Source: Epiperipatus broadwayi
Lineage: Eukaryota; Onychophora; Udeonychophora; Euonychophora; Peripatidae
DNA: 64,000 bases
Assembly (NCBI GenBank): GCA_028023455.1
Contig: JAQFVV010012402.1
Span: 9,712,292 to 9,776,291, forward strand
Direction: 5' to 3'
Position 1 is the stretch's first letter; every line of letters begins with the position of its first letter. The translations under genes and the position numbers were made by a program. Positions 1 through 12,000 of the stretch are shown here, piece by piece. Under the pieces are notes generated by a model. That model did no database searches. It was given only the letters and a program-made list of their open reading frames with translations, and was not told where the DNA came from.

Positions 1-499
1 AAATAGTTTAAGTAAACAACATTAAAAACTTAAATAAGAATTATGAAAACATCTATCTAATTAAAAATAACAAAACCTTCAATCAGAATTCAAATTTGCA
101 GTTGATCAGTTTCATTAGTCAAGAATAAATCCCTATCATTTTCCAATTGGTTAAATATGGCCAACCTTATATAAATTTTAAATCTTTGTTGTTTTTTACA
201 GCATTTAATACTGTTTAAATTGTTTATTTAATGACACTTTATGTGTTGATTGTTTATTTGGATATAACAATCACACTCACATATATACACACATGTACAC
301 AATCATAATATATGCAAAAGCATATATATTATATTTTTGATGAGATTTAGTATGATGTTTTTAGCACTATTTTTCCTTATCTCTTTCTGCATTATTTACA
401 TTTTAATGCTTTCAAAGCAATTCACTAGTATTAATTTTTTGTTTTAGCAAAAAAATATATACTAATATATATTTTTTTGTATACAAAATTAAAACCCAG
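1..499. other. RBKS intron, no feature seen
   Basis: AT-rich sequence with TA and CA-rich simple patches. I see no open frame or repeat family. By its position it is the intron before the exon at 500. Confidence 0.5.
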
Positions 500-562
500 A
501 ATATGTGGAGGTTGTATCCAATGCATCTACAGGCGTTGCTCCAATTGCTGTTCAGCCAGATG
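500..562 (+). CDS. RBKS: Ribokinase internal exon (partial gene, first exon seen in window)
   Basis: This 63-nt exon encodes EYVEVVSNASTGVAPIAVQPD, shown here only as the middle of the protein. It aligns with the part of animal ribokinase just before the conserved GAN motif, where human RBKS has ATGTASIIVNNEG. The acceptor AG is at 498-499 and the donor GT at 563-564 (GGTAAGC). The exon starts in codon position 2 and ends after codon position 1. The leftover G joins GT of the next exon to give the expected Gly. Upstream exons (substrate-binding N-terminal third) are not visible in 1-499 and should lie outside the window. Ribokinase phosphorylates D-ribose to ribose 5-phosphate in the cytosol, using ATP. 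I am fairly sure of the exon because its phase and sequence both continue into the next exon. Confidence 0.8.
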
Positions 563-2025
563 GTAAGCATGCAAGAATTGATTTATCTAAATAGTTATTA
601 TATTTAAAACTTAATATAACTGTTGTTAATAATTATCATTAATATCACAGTATATTATTTTAATCAGCGCATTTTAGTTTATACTTGTTATTTTTATTTT
701 CTAATTAATAATTTTCAACTTTTTTATCAATCATCATCAAATTCAGTATTTAGAGCTAAACTTTAATAAGTGATTTATCATATTTTAAAGTGTAATATAA
801 TGATTGTTAATTTTCTTTTTTTTTTTTTTTAAAAAAAAAAAAAATCTTTTTTATTATAAAGAAATATGAAAAAGATTTTACAAATTTTATTCCCCACTGT
901 ATTGTTACTAATTTTAAAAAATAATTAGTTTGATAATTATTAGTAAGATTTAATAAGATGTGTTTATGTTGTAAATGAAGATATTAAGACACAATCATTA
1001 ATTTTTTTTATGTATATCCAGAAATGATTTGCTGTATATTATACAGGTTTAATGGTTAAGCTATAGAAGTGTTTTAGAGATTTTTTGGATGTAGAAATAA
1101 AATTGATTTTTTAAAATATTTTTTTAAAAACTAAAAGCAAAATAGATATTTTTATGCATGAAAAATTAAAACCTGGACCAAAGTTATTGGATCCCAAACA
1201 ATTGTGACAATTTGCTTTTTTTTTTTTTAGATATCTACTAATACATAAAATTTAAATAAGAAAATTCAGTACTATAAAAAATTATTAATGATTTATATAA
1301 TAAAGTGAAAGATAATAAATAAATAAAGCTTTTAAAAGTAATAAGTAAACTTCTTTAAAAATCAATTATCAAAACAATTTTTGCATTTTATATTTTGTAA
1401 TAACTATAATTATTAAAGTTTTGCAGATCAAATTATTGTTAACAATGCAGTAATATCCTAATTATTTGATTATATATTTGAAATAATTTCAGATATTAAT
1501 AAATAAAATGAGTAATCGAATGGTTTATTGTTCGGGAATTCATAAGAAGTTACAGCTCCAGAAATGACAATATGGAGTCATGTTCGATAGCCTTGATCTC
1601 CGGAATCTGTCATTTCATTCTATCCAAATTATGCAGGGCATAGATGCTAATAATGACTTATAATCAGAATTGACTTTTATTCCATATTTTCAGAGAATGA
1701 ATTTCTAAAATTTAAAAAAAACTTTTAAAAAAATTAGTATTAATTTTTGATACTACATATTTAATTCTAAAATAAAATTTACCAAATCAAAAATTTGATT
1801 ATGAGTGAGAGGCTTATATTTTATAGCTTTTTTACAAATAGGATTATCTAAATATTAAGTGTTAACAAAGTAAAACAGCATGTATTAATTTGATTTGTTT
1901 TTTGGTTTTTTTGTAATACAATGTAGTCTTTCTCAATAGAAGTTATTTTAGTAAGAAAATTGTACTGTTAAATGTTCATAAAAAATATTATGTGAATTAT
2001 TTCATTTGTGTTTTAGATTTTAAAT
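563..2025. other. RBKS intron, mostly featureless AT-rich sequence
   Basis: Homopolymer runs lie near 818-843. A patch of less AT-rich, unclassified sequence lies at about 1505-1660 and may be an old transposon fragment. No coding or structured feature is recognised. Confidence 0.5.
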
Positions 2026-3235
2026 CATCATTATCAATTATTATCAGTCCATTGCAGAATGAATGTCTCTTCAAGTTTAATGCAGTTTTTTCAATCCATA
2101 ATCTCTTCCCCATATCACATCTGCAAACTACTTTATTTCATCTACCCCTCTCACATGTTATAGTTTTCTAAATATTTTATAATCTCCTGACATCAAATTT
2201 AAACTCCCATCTATTTCCATCTCTTCTAACAATGTATCAAACCCAGCTCCATTTAAGTGTCTTAATTCTTTCAATGATATACGTGTTTGTTCTCTTATCC
2301 ATGTATTTTATTTTCAGTCTCTTCTTGACATTCCTAACATGCATTTCTCGATACTTCGTAGAGTGGTCTGAAATTTCTACCCTGTTCTATTATTAAGTCT
2401 CCAAGATTTAGATCCATAAGTAAGAACTGGTAAAACACATATATTAAAAAATCTTCCTTTTCAAATACATAGGGTTTTTTTTTTTTTTAATAATGAGTTA
2501 TTTCTATCAAAATCACTCCATCTAAGTTTAATTTTATGGTTAATTTCATTCAGTTTCTTTTATATTAATAATCTGTCAAAGATATTTACAGTTGCTAACT
2601 TCTCCTAATTTATGATTATCAGTCTATATGCATTGAACATTACTTTAATCTTTTTAGTATTTATATTTGGTTTTATTTTTTTATATTCATGTGATAACTC
2701 TTGCAACATTTCCTGAAACTCTGAAGTATTTTTTACAAAAACGATCACATCAATTGTAAAATCTTTATCAGTCTATATGCATTGAACATTACTTTAGTCT
2801 TTTTAGTATTTATATTTGGTTTTATTTTTTTATATTCATGTGATATAACTCTTGCAACATTTCCTGAAACTCTGAAGTATTTTTTACAAAAACGATCACA
2901 TCAATTGTAAAATCTTGAGAACTTCTAATCTTCATTTATTTTTACTCTCTTAGCTTTTCATTTTGATCCACAAAATATTTCTTGTAAAACTGTTGTAAAA
3001 AATTTTGAAAATATGGAATCGCCCTCTTCTAGACTTTTCTCAATATTAATCTTTAAAATCACCATGTAGTTTAATCACTGCTGTTGCATTTTAATAAATA
3101 TTCTTCAAAGTATGACTATATCCTGAATCTATATTTTGAAATTAACTATTGTGGAAATGCTTATAGAATCAAAGCGCCTTTTTATAATCTACAAATCCAA
3201 AGCATAATGATATTTCATATTTAGATTTAAGACTG
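2026..3235 (-). mobile_element. RTE-type LINE relic, 3' part, reverse orientation
   Basis: Read on the - strand, this is a decayed 3' half of the RTE non-LTR element found in better condition at 49185-50300. The end near 2040-2075 matches the C-terminal tail (GETFILQW-like) followed by the TGATAATGATG 3' end. Further matches run through the YGS-W region and the RT core to about 3235, aligned by eye with the copy at 39030-41700. Many stops and frameshifts are present, so no product is expected. It contains a local duplication of about 149 bp (2618-2766 and 2767-2917). It lies antisense in the first RBKS intron of the window. Confidence 0.7.
2618..2917. repeat. 149-bp tandem duplication inside the RTE relic
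   Basis: The segment starting ATCAGTCTATATGCATTGAA at 2618 recurs at 2767. The second copy differs by one substitution and a 2-base insertion (GATAACTC against GATATAACTC). High similarity inside an old relic points to a duplication after insertion. Confidence 0.85.
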
Positions 3236-4657
3236 CTATAGTTTTGGTTTTATGTCAATTTCTGGAATAGTTTATGCATAAATAATACTTTTAGATCTTA
3301 TATTTTTTAGAAACTTTGGATGTACACTATCTCCTCCAAAAGCTTTTTTTAGTTTAAGACAAACAAGGACAAGTTTATCAATATTGTGAAAGAGAAGCTT
3401 GCAGTTTTTCTCTAACAATGCTTTTTGTCATTCTATCAATCTTTGATTTAAAAGTCTGACATATAAGATTGGCAATCTCATTAGCAATGGCAGCAGTAGA
3501 TCTTTTAGAGGTGTTTTTACAATCATCAAGTTAATGTAAAATACCAAGCCTTATGACTAAATCTTGTAAAAATTTCACTTCTCCACGATTTCTTTCCATT
3601 TTTTTTTCTCACCACTATTATATTGAAGATATCCAATATATTAACTCCAAGTAACTTTCTTTAAATTTCATTTTAAACAGGGTAACTTTTAATTATAAGA
3701 ATGTGTTTTTTAATAGTGATTAGACTTAGTTTATATCAGTTATGATGTAACACTTAATTATGAACTTTTTTTGTCAAAACAAAAAATATATCCAGAGTTG
3801 TTTCTGTTTTCTATCTGCCTGAATGGAATATTCCTCTTTGATTGGCATTGTAAAATAAGTGCATGTTATTTAAATCCATTTATTCTGAAAGTTGATAACT
3901 ACTTAATCCTCATTTACATATGTCCAAAGACTGTTATGAGAATTGAAAATCCCTACAAATACAGAAGATATAGGAAGATGTGGAAAAAATAGAATCAGTT
4001 TATATTCAGAGCTTTATAGTATTGCATGCATAAAAAATATACACCTGATTATTGCAATGTTATTTGAACTATTTTCAATAAAAGTTATTGCCTTTAAACA
4101 GTGATTTGAAACAAAGTAATTATACCATGTTTAGAAGGTATTCTATTAAGTATCAAGTCTTCTGAAGTACAATTACATTAATAGTAATCATTTAATTTGT
4201 AGAGAATCCCTATTTTTGATTTTGATATGCTCTTCAATGTTAAGTTGAATTAATTGTATTATGCTTCATTTGTGGAGATTGCTCCAGAGAGTATATTAAA
4301 ATTCAATCTTAACATTTTTATTCTTAATTCAATATTCTTCTAATATATGATATGATTAAATAACTCTTATCCCTTATGTTTTTAAACTAAGAAAGTTAAT
4401 ATCTTCATAAATTCACTTACATAGCTGCACTGTAATGTGTATAGAATATGTTCAGGCTTAGTGATTAATTACCTTAATCTAGTGGGAAATGGCATCCTAA
4501 TATATGTTCCTTCTCTCTGAGGGTATGTGTATAGATAGAAAATTGCCTTTAAACCTTTGTTAAGCATATTTAAAATTACTTAGATTTATCATGATTGATT
4601 TAGTGTCTAAAACAAGTTTAATCATGATTATTATCACCTCCAAATGTTTCTCATAAC
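3236..4657. other. RBKS intron, no clear feature
   Basis: A reverse-strand reading around 3405-3530 is open over about 45 codons (TSKRSTAAIANEIANL) but I do not recognise it. A small + strand open frame at 3771-3992 has no known domain, no splice sites and the base composition of its flanks, so I do not call it a gene. Confidence 0.4.
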
Positions 4658-5014
4658 TTTTTAAATATAACATGATCACCATCTCATGCTAGCACATAAC
4701 TGTTAGTAAAGAGGCAAAAACTCTCCATATAGTAGTGCCACCTTGTGCTAATCAGAGTAATCAATGGATGCCAGAATGCTTGTGCATAAAATCCCTATCT
4801 AGTGCCTACTCATCCAATATCCCCAGACTAGTTTCTCAGATCCAAGGCTCCTCACTGATGAAGGCCACAAGCCAGAAACTAGTCTGGGGATATTGGATGA
4901 GTAGGCACGAGATAGGTATTTTATGCACAAGCCTTCTGGCATCCATTGATTACTCTAGTTAGCACAAAGTGGCACTACTATATGGAAAGTTTTTGCCTGT
5001 TTTTTTAAATATAA
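4658..5014. mobile_element. Short fold-back retrozyme copy with 13-bp target duplication
   Basis: The element is 4671-5001. It is flanked by TTTTTAAATATAA at 4658-4670 and again at 5002-5014, a perfect 13-bp direct repeat. It starts CATGATCACCATCTCATGC and ends TTTTTGCCTGTT. The interior is a large inverted repeat: about 4718-4836 and 4876-4993 are near-perfect reverse complements meeting at the ribozyme. The right arm with the centre carries a full hammerhead on the + strand (4840-4898); the left arm holds only the antisense stem part. The same sequence family forms the big array just downstream. The long TSD argues against a hAT, Tc1 or MITE origin despite the inverted repeats. Confidence 0.8.
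4840..4898 (+). ncRNA. Type I hammerhead ribozyme (retrozyme copy at 4.7 kb)
   Basis: The order is stem I strand (ATCCAA, then CTCCTCA), CTGATGA box, stem II GGC/GCC with CACAA loop, GAAA box, CTAGTC with cleavage after GTC, and stem I return strand (TGGGGA then TTGGAT). All core positions match the array consensus. The sequence is identical by eye to the array ribozymes. Confidence 0.8.
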
Positions 5015-5367
5015 TTAGATAGTTGATGTAAACCCATTATATATTTGGCAACCCAATGTGAGATTCTACATACATACCATTACAATATATAAGCACACAT
5101 CTCATTCTTATATGAATTAAGAGACTATTATTAACAGCTTTTTAATAGCTGTCTATTATATTATCACATATATTTAATGCTGTGTGATACTGTTCTATAA
5201 GGTGTTATAAGACTCTTAATCTATCACTTTGCATGAAATCAGCATGTTACAATGTATAAAGACAATTTTGACTTTTTGTTATAATGAAATTGTTAATTAT
5301 TGTGCATACATATTTGTCATTACACCTATTAAATTAAGTATAGCTTAATATTTATCTATATAATTTG
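5015..5367. other. Spacer between retrozyme copies, no feature
   Basis: AT-rich intron sequence. I see nothing of note. Confidence 0.5.
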
Positions 5368-5492
5368 TAACTTCAACTTTAAACAATTCAAAACAAAACA
5401 ACTCTCCATATAGTAGTGCCATCTTGTGCTAACAAGAGCAATCAATGGATGCCAGAAGGCTTGTGCATAAAATCCCTATCTAGTGCCTACTC

Positions 5493-5551
5493 ATCCAATA
5501 TCCCCAGACTAGTTTCTGGCTTGTGGCCTTCATCAGTGAGGAGCCTTGGAT
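5493..5551 (-). ncRNA. Type I hammerhead ribozyme, antisense unit 1
   Basis: The reverse complement gives the same CTGATGA, stem II, GAAA, CTAGTC and stem I elements as the array consensus, with no change seen. It is antisense to the RBKS gene. Confidence 0.8.
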
Positions 5552-5958
5552 CTGAGAGCACTGCACCTAGATCTTAGGATCTAATGCAACCCTCCAGCAC
5601 CCACCTTTTAACTCTATTTAACTACAAAACTATGAAAATGAAATTGAAAACACTATTAATATTTTCAATCCAAGCTCAATAGCTTATATAGTCATATGGG
5701 TCTGAACTCAATTCAGTACCCATACATTTTGGTGTCTTTGGCTCTTTAACAACCATAGCCACCACTATCCTATTAGGCAGGATTGGTGTTAAACCACTAA
5801 ACATCACATGATCACTATCTCATACTAGCACAATAATTGTTATTAAACAATTCAAAACAAAACAACACTCTCCATATAGTAGTGCCATCTTGTGCTAACA
5901 AGAGCAATCAATGGATGCCAGAAGGCTTGTGCATAAAATCCCTATCTAGTGCCTACTC

Positions 5959-6017
5959 ATCCAATATCCCCAGACTAGTTTCTGGCTTGTGGCCTTCATC
6001 AGTGAGGAGCCTTGGAT
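5959..6017 (-). ncRNA. Type I hammerhead ribozyme, antisense unit 2
   Basis: Same 59-nt motif as at 5493-5551, one unit further on (466 bp). It is the last antisense ribozyme before the head-to-head switch at about 6063-6093. Confidence 0.8.
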
Positions 6018-6092
6018 CTGAGAGCACTGCACCTAGATCTTAGGATCTAATGCAACCCTCCATTAGATCTTAGGATCTAATGCAACCCTCCA

Positions 6093-9000
6093 TTGATTGC
6101 TCTTGTTAGCACAAGATGGCACTACTATATGGAGAGTTGTTTTGTTTTGAATTGTTTAATAACAATTATTGTGCTAGTATGAGATAGTGATCATGTGATG
6201 TTTAGTGGTTTAACACCAATCCTGCCTAATAGGATAGTGGTGGCTATGGTTGTTAAAGAGCCAAAGACACCAAAATGTATGGGTACTGAATTGAGTTCAG
6301 ACCCATATGACTATATAAGCTATTGAGCTTGGATTGAAAATATTAATAGTGTTTTCAATTTCATTCTCATAGTTTTGTAGTTAAATAGAGTTAAAAGGTG
6401 GGTGCTGGAGGGTTGCATTAGATCCTAAGATCTAGGTGCAGTGCTCTCAGATCCAAGGCTCCTCACTGATGAAGGCCACAAGCCAGAAACTAGTCTGGGG
6501 ATATTGGATGAGTAGGCACTAGATAGGGATTTTATGCACAAGCCTTCTGGCATCCATTGATTGCTCTTGTTAGCACAAGATGGCACTACTATATGGAGAG
6601 TGTTGTTTTGTTTTGAATTGTTTAATAACAATTATTGTGCTAGTATGAGATAGTGATCATGTGATGTTTAGTGGTTTAACACCAATCCTGCCTAATAGGA
6701 TAGTGGTGGCTATGGTTGTTAAAGAGCCAAAGACACCAAAATGTATGGGTACTGAATTGAGTTCAGACCCATATGACTATATAAGCTATTGAGCTTGGAT
6801 TGAAAATATTAATAGTGTTTTCAATTTCATTCTCATAGTTTTGTAGTTAAATAGAGTTAAAAGGTGGGTGCTGGAGGGTTGCATTAGATCCTAAGATCTA
6901 GGTGCAGTGCTCTCAGATCCAAGGCTCCTCACTGATGAAGGCCACAAGCCAGAAACTAGTCTGGGGATATTGGATGAGTAGGCACTAGATAGGGATTTTA
7001 TGCACAAGCCTTCTGGCATCCATTGATTGCTCTTGTTAGCACAAGATGGCACTACTATATGGAGAGTGTTGTTTTGTTTTGAATTGTTTAATAACAATTA
7101 TTGTGCTAGTATGAGATAGTGATCATGTGATGTTTAGTGGTTTAACACCAATCCTGCCTAATAGGATAGTGGTGGCTATGGTTGTTAAAGAGCCAAAAGA
7201 CACCAAAATGTATGGGTACTGAATTGAGTTCAGACCCATATGACTATATAAGCTATTGAGCTTGGGTTGAAAATATTAATAGTGTTTTCAATTTCAATCT
7301 CATAGTTTTGTAGTTAAATAGAGTTAAAAGGTGGGTGCTGGAGGGTTGCATTAGATCCTAAGATCTAGGTGCAGTGCTCTCAGATCCAAGGCTCCTCACT
7401 GATGAAGGCCACAAGCCAGAAACTAGTCTGGGGATATTGGATGAGTAGGCACTAGATAGGGATTTTATGCACAAGCCTTCTGGCATCCATTGATTGCTCT
7501 TGTTAGCACAAGATGGCACTACTATATGGAGAGTGTTGTTTTGTTTTGAATTGTTTAATAACAATTATTGTGCTAGTATGAGATAGTGATCATGTGATGT
7601 TTAGTGGTTTAACACCAATCCTGCCTAATAGGATAGTGGTGGCTATGGTTGTTAAAGAGCCAAAGACACCAAAATGTATGGGTACTGAATTGAGTTCAGA
7701 CCCATATGACTATATAAGCTATTGAGCTTGGATTGAAAATATTAATAGTGTTTTCAATTTCATTCTCATAGTTTTGTAGTTAAATAGAGTTAAAAGGTGG
7801 GTGCTGGAGGGTTGCATTAGATCCTAAGATCTAGGTGCAGTGCTCTCAGATCCAAGGCTCCTCACTGATGAAGGCCACAAGCCAGAAACTAGTCTGGGGA
7901 TATTGGATGAGTAGGCACTAGATAGGGATTTTATGCACAAGCCTTCTGGCATCCATTGATTGCTCTTGTTAGCACAAGATGGCACTACTATATGGAGAGT
8001 GTTGTTTTGTTTTGAATTGTTTAATAACAATTATTGTGCTAGTATGAGATAGTGATCATGTGATGTTTAGTGGTTTAACACCAATCCTGCCTAATAGGAT
8101 AGTGGTGGCTATGGTTGTTAAAGAGCCAAAGACACCAAAATGTATGGGTACTGAATTGAGTTCAGACCCATATGACTATATAAGCTATTGAGCTTGGATT
8201 GAAAATATTAATAGTGTTTTCAATTTCATTCTCATAGTTTTGTAGTTAAATAGAGTTAAAAGGTGGGTGCTGGAGGGTTGCATTAGATCCTAAGATCTAG
8301 GTGCAGTGCTCTCAGATCCAAGGCTCCTCACTGATGAAGGCCACAAGCCAGAAACTAGTCTGGGGATATTGGATGAGTAGGCACTAGATAGGGATTTTAT
8401 GCACAAGCCTTCTGGCATCCATTGATTGCTCTTGTTAGCACAAGATGGCACTACTATATGGAGAGTGTTGTTTTGTTTTGAATTGTTTAATAACAATTAT
8501 TGTGCTAGTATGAGATAGTGATCATGTGATGTTTAGTGGTTTAACACCAATCCTGCCTAATAGGATAGTGGTGGCTATGGTTGTTAAAGAGCCAAAGACA
8601 CCAAAATGTATGGGTACTGAATTGAGTTCAGACCCATATGACTATATAAGCTATTGAGCTTGGATTGAAAATATTAATAGTGTTTTCAATTTCATTCTCA
8701 TAGTTTTGTAGTTAAATAGAGTTAAAAGGTGGGTGCTGGAGGGTTGCATTAGATCCTAAGATCTAGGTGCAGTGCTCTCAGATCCAAGGCTCCTCACTGA
8801 TGAAGGCCACAAGCCAGAAACTAGTCTGGGGATATTGGATGAGTAGGCACTAGATAGGGATTTTATGCACAAGCCTTCTGGCATCCATTGATTGCTCTTG
8901 TTAGCACAAGATGGCACTACTATATGGAGAGTGTTGTTTTGTTTTGAATTGTTTAATAACAATTATTGTGCTAGTATGAGATAGTGATCATGTGATGTTT

Positions 9001-12000
9001 AGTGGTTTAACACCAATCCTGCCTAATAGGATAGTGGTGGCTATGGTTGTTAAAGAGCCAAAGACACCAAAATGTATGGGTACTGAATTGAGTTCAGACC
9101 CATATGACTATATAAGCTATTGAGCTTGGATTGAAAATATTAATAGTGTTTTCAATTTCATTCTCATAGTTTTGTAGTTAAATAGAGTTAAAAGGTGGGT
9201 GCTGGAGGGTTGCATTAGATCCTAAGATCTAGGTGCAGTGCTCTCAGATCCAAGGCTCCTCACTGATGAAGGCCACAAGCCAGAAACTAGTCTGGGGATA
9301 TTGGATGAGTAGGCACTAGATAGGGATTTTATGCACAAGCCTTCTGGCATCCATTGATTGCTCTTGTTAGCACAAGATGGCACTACTATATGGAGAGTGT
9401 TGTTTTGTTTTGAATTGTTTAATAACAATTATTGTGCTAGTATGAGATAGTGATCATGTGATGTTTAGTGGTTTAACACCAATCCTGCCTAATAGGATAG
9501 TGGTGGCTATGGTTGTTAAAGAGCCAAAGACACCAAAATGTATGGGTACTGAATTGAGTTCAGACCCATATGACTATATAAGCTATTGAGCTTGGATTGA
9601 AAATATTAATAGTGTTTTCAATTTCATTCTCATAGTTTTGTAGTTAAATAGAGTTAAAAGGTGGGTGCTGGAGGGTTGCATTAGATCCTAAGATCTAGGT
9701 GCAGTGCTCTCAGATCCAAGGCTCCTCACTGATGAAGGCCACAAGCCAGAAACTAGTCTGGGGATATTGGATGAGTAGGCACTAGATAGGGATTTTATGC
9801 ACAAGCCTTCTGGCATCCATTGATTGCTCTTGTTAGCACAAGATGGCACTACTATATGGAGAGTGTTGTTTTGTTTTGAATTGTTTAATAACAATTATTG
9901 TGCTAGTATGAGATAGTGATCATGTGATGTTTAGTGGTTTAACACCAATCCTGCCTAATAGGATAGTGGTGGCTATGGTTGTTAAAGAGCCAAAGACACC
10001 AAAATGTATGGGTACTGAATTGAGTTCAGACCCATATGACTATATAAGCTATTGAGCTTGGATTGAAAATATTAATAGTGTTTTCAATTTCATTCTCATA
10101 GTTTTGTAGTTAAATAGAGTTAAAAGGTGGGTGCTGGAGGGTTGCATTAGATCCTAAGATCTAGGTGCAGTGCTCTCAGATCCAAGGCTCCTCACTGATG
10201 AAGGCCACAAGCCAGAAACTAGTCTGGGGATATTGGATGAGTAGGCACTAGATAGGGATTTTATGCACAAGCCTTCTGGCATCCATTGATTGCTCTTGTT
10301 AGCACAAGATGGCACTACTATATGGAGAGTGTTGTTTTGTTTTGAATTGTTTAATAACAATTATTGTGCTAGTATGAGATAGTGATCATGTGATGTTTAG
10401 TGGTTTAACACCAATCCTGCCTAATAGGATAGTGGTGGCTATGGTTGTTAAAGAGCCAAAGACACCAAAATGTATGGGTACTGAATTGAGTTCAGACCCA
10501 TATGACTATATAAGCTATTGAGCTTGGATTGAAAATATTAATAGTGTTTTCAATTTCATTCTCATAGTTTTGTAGTTAAATAGAGTTAAAAGGTGGGTGC
10601 TGGAGGGTTGCATTAGATCCTAAGATCTAGGTGCAGTGCTCTCAGATCCAAGGCTCCTCACTGATGAAGGCCACAAGCCAGAAACTAGTCTGGGGATATT
10701 GGATGAGTAGGCACTAGATAGGGATTTTATGCACAAGCCTTCTGGCATCCATTGATTGCTCTTGTTAGCACAAGATGGCACTACTATATGGAGAGTGTTG
10801 TTTTGTTTTGAATTGTTTAATAACAATTATTGTGCTAGTATGAGATAGTGATCATGTGATGTTTAGTGGTTTAACACCAATCCTGCCTAATAGGATAGTG
10901 GTGGCTATGGTTGTTAAAGAGCCAAAGACACCAAAATGTATGGGTACTGAATTGAGTTCAGACCCATATGACTATATAAGCTATTGAGCTTGGATTGAAA
11001 ATATTAATAGTGTTTTCAATTTCATTCTCATAGTTTTGTAGTTAAATAGAGTTAAAAGGTGGGTGCTGGAGGGTTGCATTAGATCCTAAGATCTAGGTGC
11101 AGTGCTCTCAGATCCAAGGCTCCTCACTGATGAAGGCCACAAGCCAGAAACTAGTCTGGGGATATTGGATGAGTAGGCACTAGATAGGGATTTTATGCAC
11201 AAGCCTTCTGGCATCCATTGATTGCTCTTGTTAGCACAAGATGGCACTACTATATGGAGAGTGTTGTTTTGTTTTGAATTGTTTAATAACAATTATTGTG
11301 CTAGTATGAGATAGTGATCATGTGATGTTTAGTGGTTTAACACCAATCCTGCCTAATAGGATAGTGGTGGCTATGGTTGTTAAAGAGCCAAAGACACCAA
11401 AATGTATGGGTACTGAATTGAGTTCAGACCCATATGACTATATAAGCTATTGAGCTTGGATTGAAAATATTAATAGTGTTTTCAATTTCATTCTCATAGT
11501 TTTGTAGTTAAATAGAGTTAAAAGGTGGGTGCTGGAGGGTTGCATTAGATCCTAAGATCTAGGTGCAGTGCTCTCAGATCCAAGGCTCCTCACTGATGAA
11601 GGCCACAAGCCAGAAACTAGTCTGGGGATATTGGATGAGTAGGCACTAGATAGGGATTTTATGCACAAGCCTTCTGGCATCCATTGATTGCTCTTGTTAG
11701 CACAAGATGGCACTACTATATGGAGAGTGTTGTTTTGTTTTGAATTGTTTAATAACAATTATTGTGCTAGTATGAGATAGTGATCATGTGATGTTTAGTG
11801 GTTTAACACCAATCCTGCCTAATAGGATAGTGGTGGCTATGGTTGTTAAAGAGCCAAAGACACCAAAATGTATGGGTACTGAATTGAGTTCAGACCCATA
11901 TGACTATATAAGCTATTGAGCTTGGATTGAAAATATTAATAGTGTTTTCAATTTCATTCTCATAGTTTTGTAGTTAAATAGAGTTAAAAGGTGGGTGCTG

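Larger units (their letters stand above)
5381..6092 (-). repeat. Antisense retrozyme units at the left end of the array
   Basis: One full unit (about 5393-5858) and the start of a second (5859-6063) run in the opposite orientation to the main array. They end with a 30-bp tandem duplication (6034-6063 and 6064-6093) beginning TAGATCTTAGGATCTAATGC. Immediately after it the sequence switches to sense at TTGATTGCTCTTG. The first unit has AACAACTCTCC at its edge where internal junctions read AACAACACTCTCC. Confidence 0.85.

Noticed and set aside
3771-3992. 73-codon frame as a gene
   Set aside because: No domain, inside the RBKS intron, composition like its flanks.
4735-4962. Open frame across the 4.7-kb element
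   Set aside because: It runs through both arms of the inverted repeat and the ribozyme and is repeat sequence.
4671-5001. MITE or fold-back DNA transposon as the explanation for the retrozyme family
   Set aside because: The inverted repeats suggested it at first. The 12-14-bp duplications, the ribozyme in each arm and the head-to-tail tandem form fit retroposition better.
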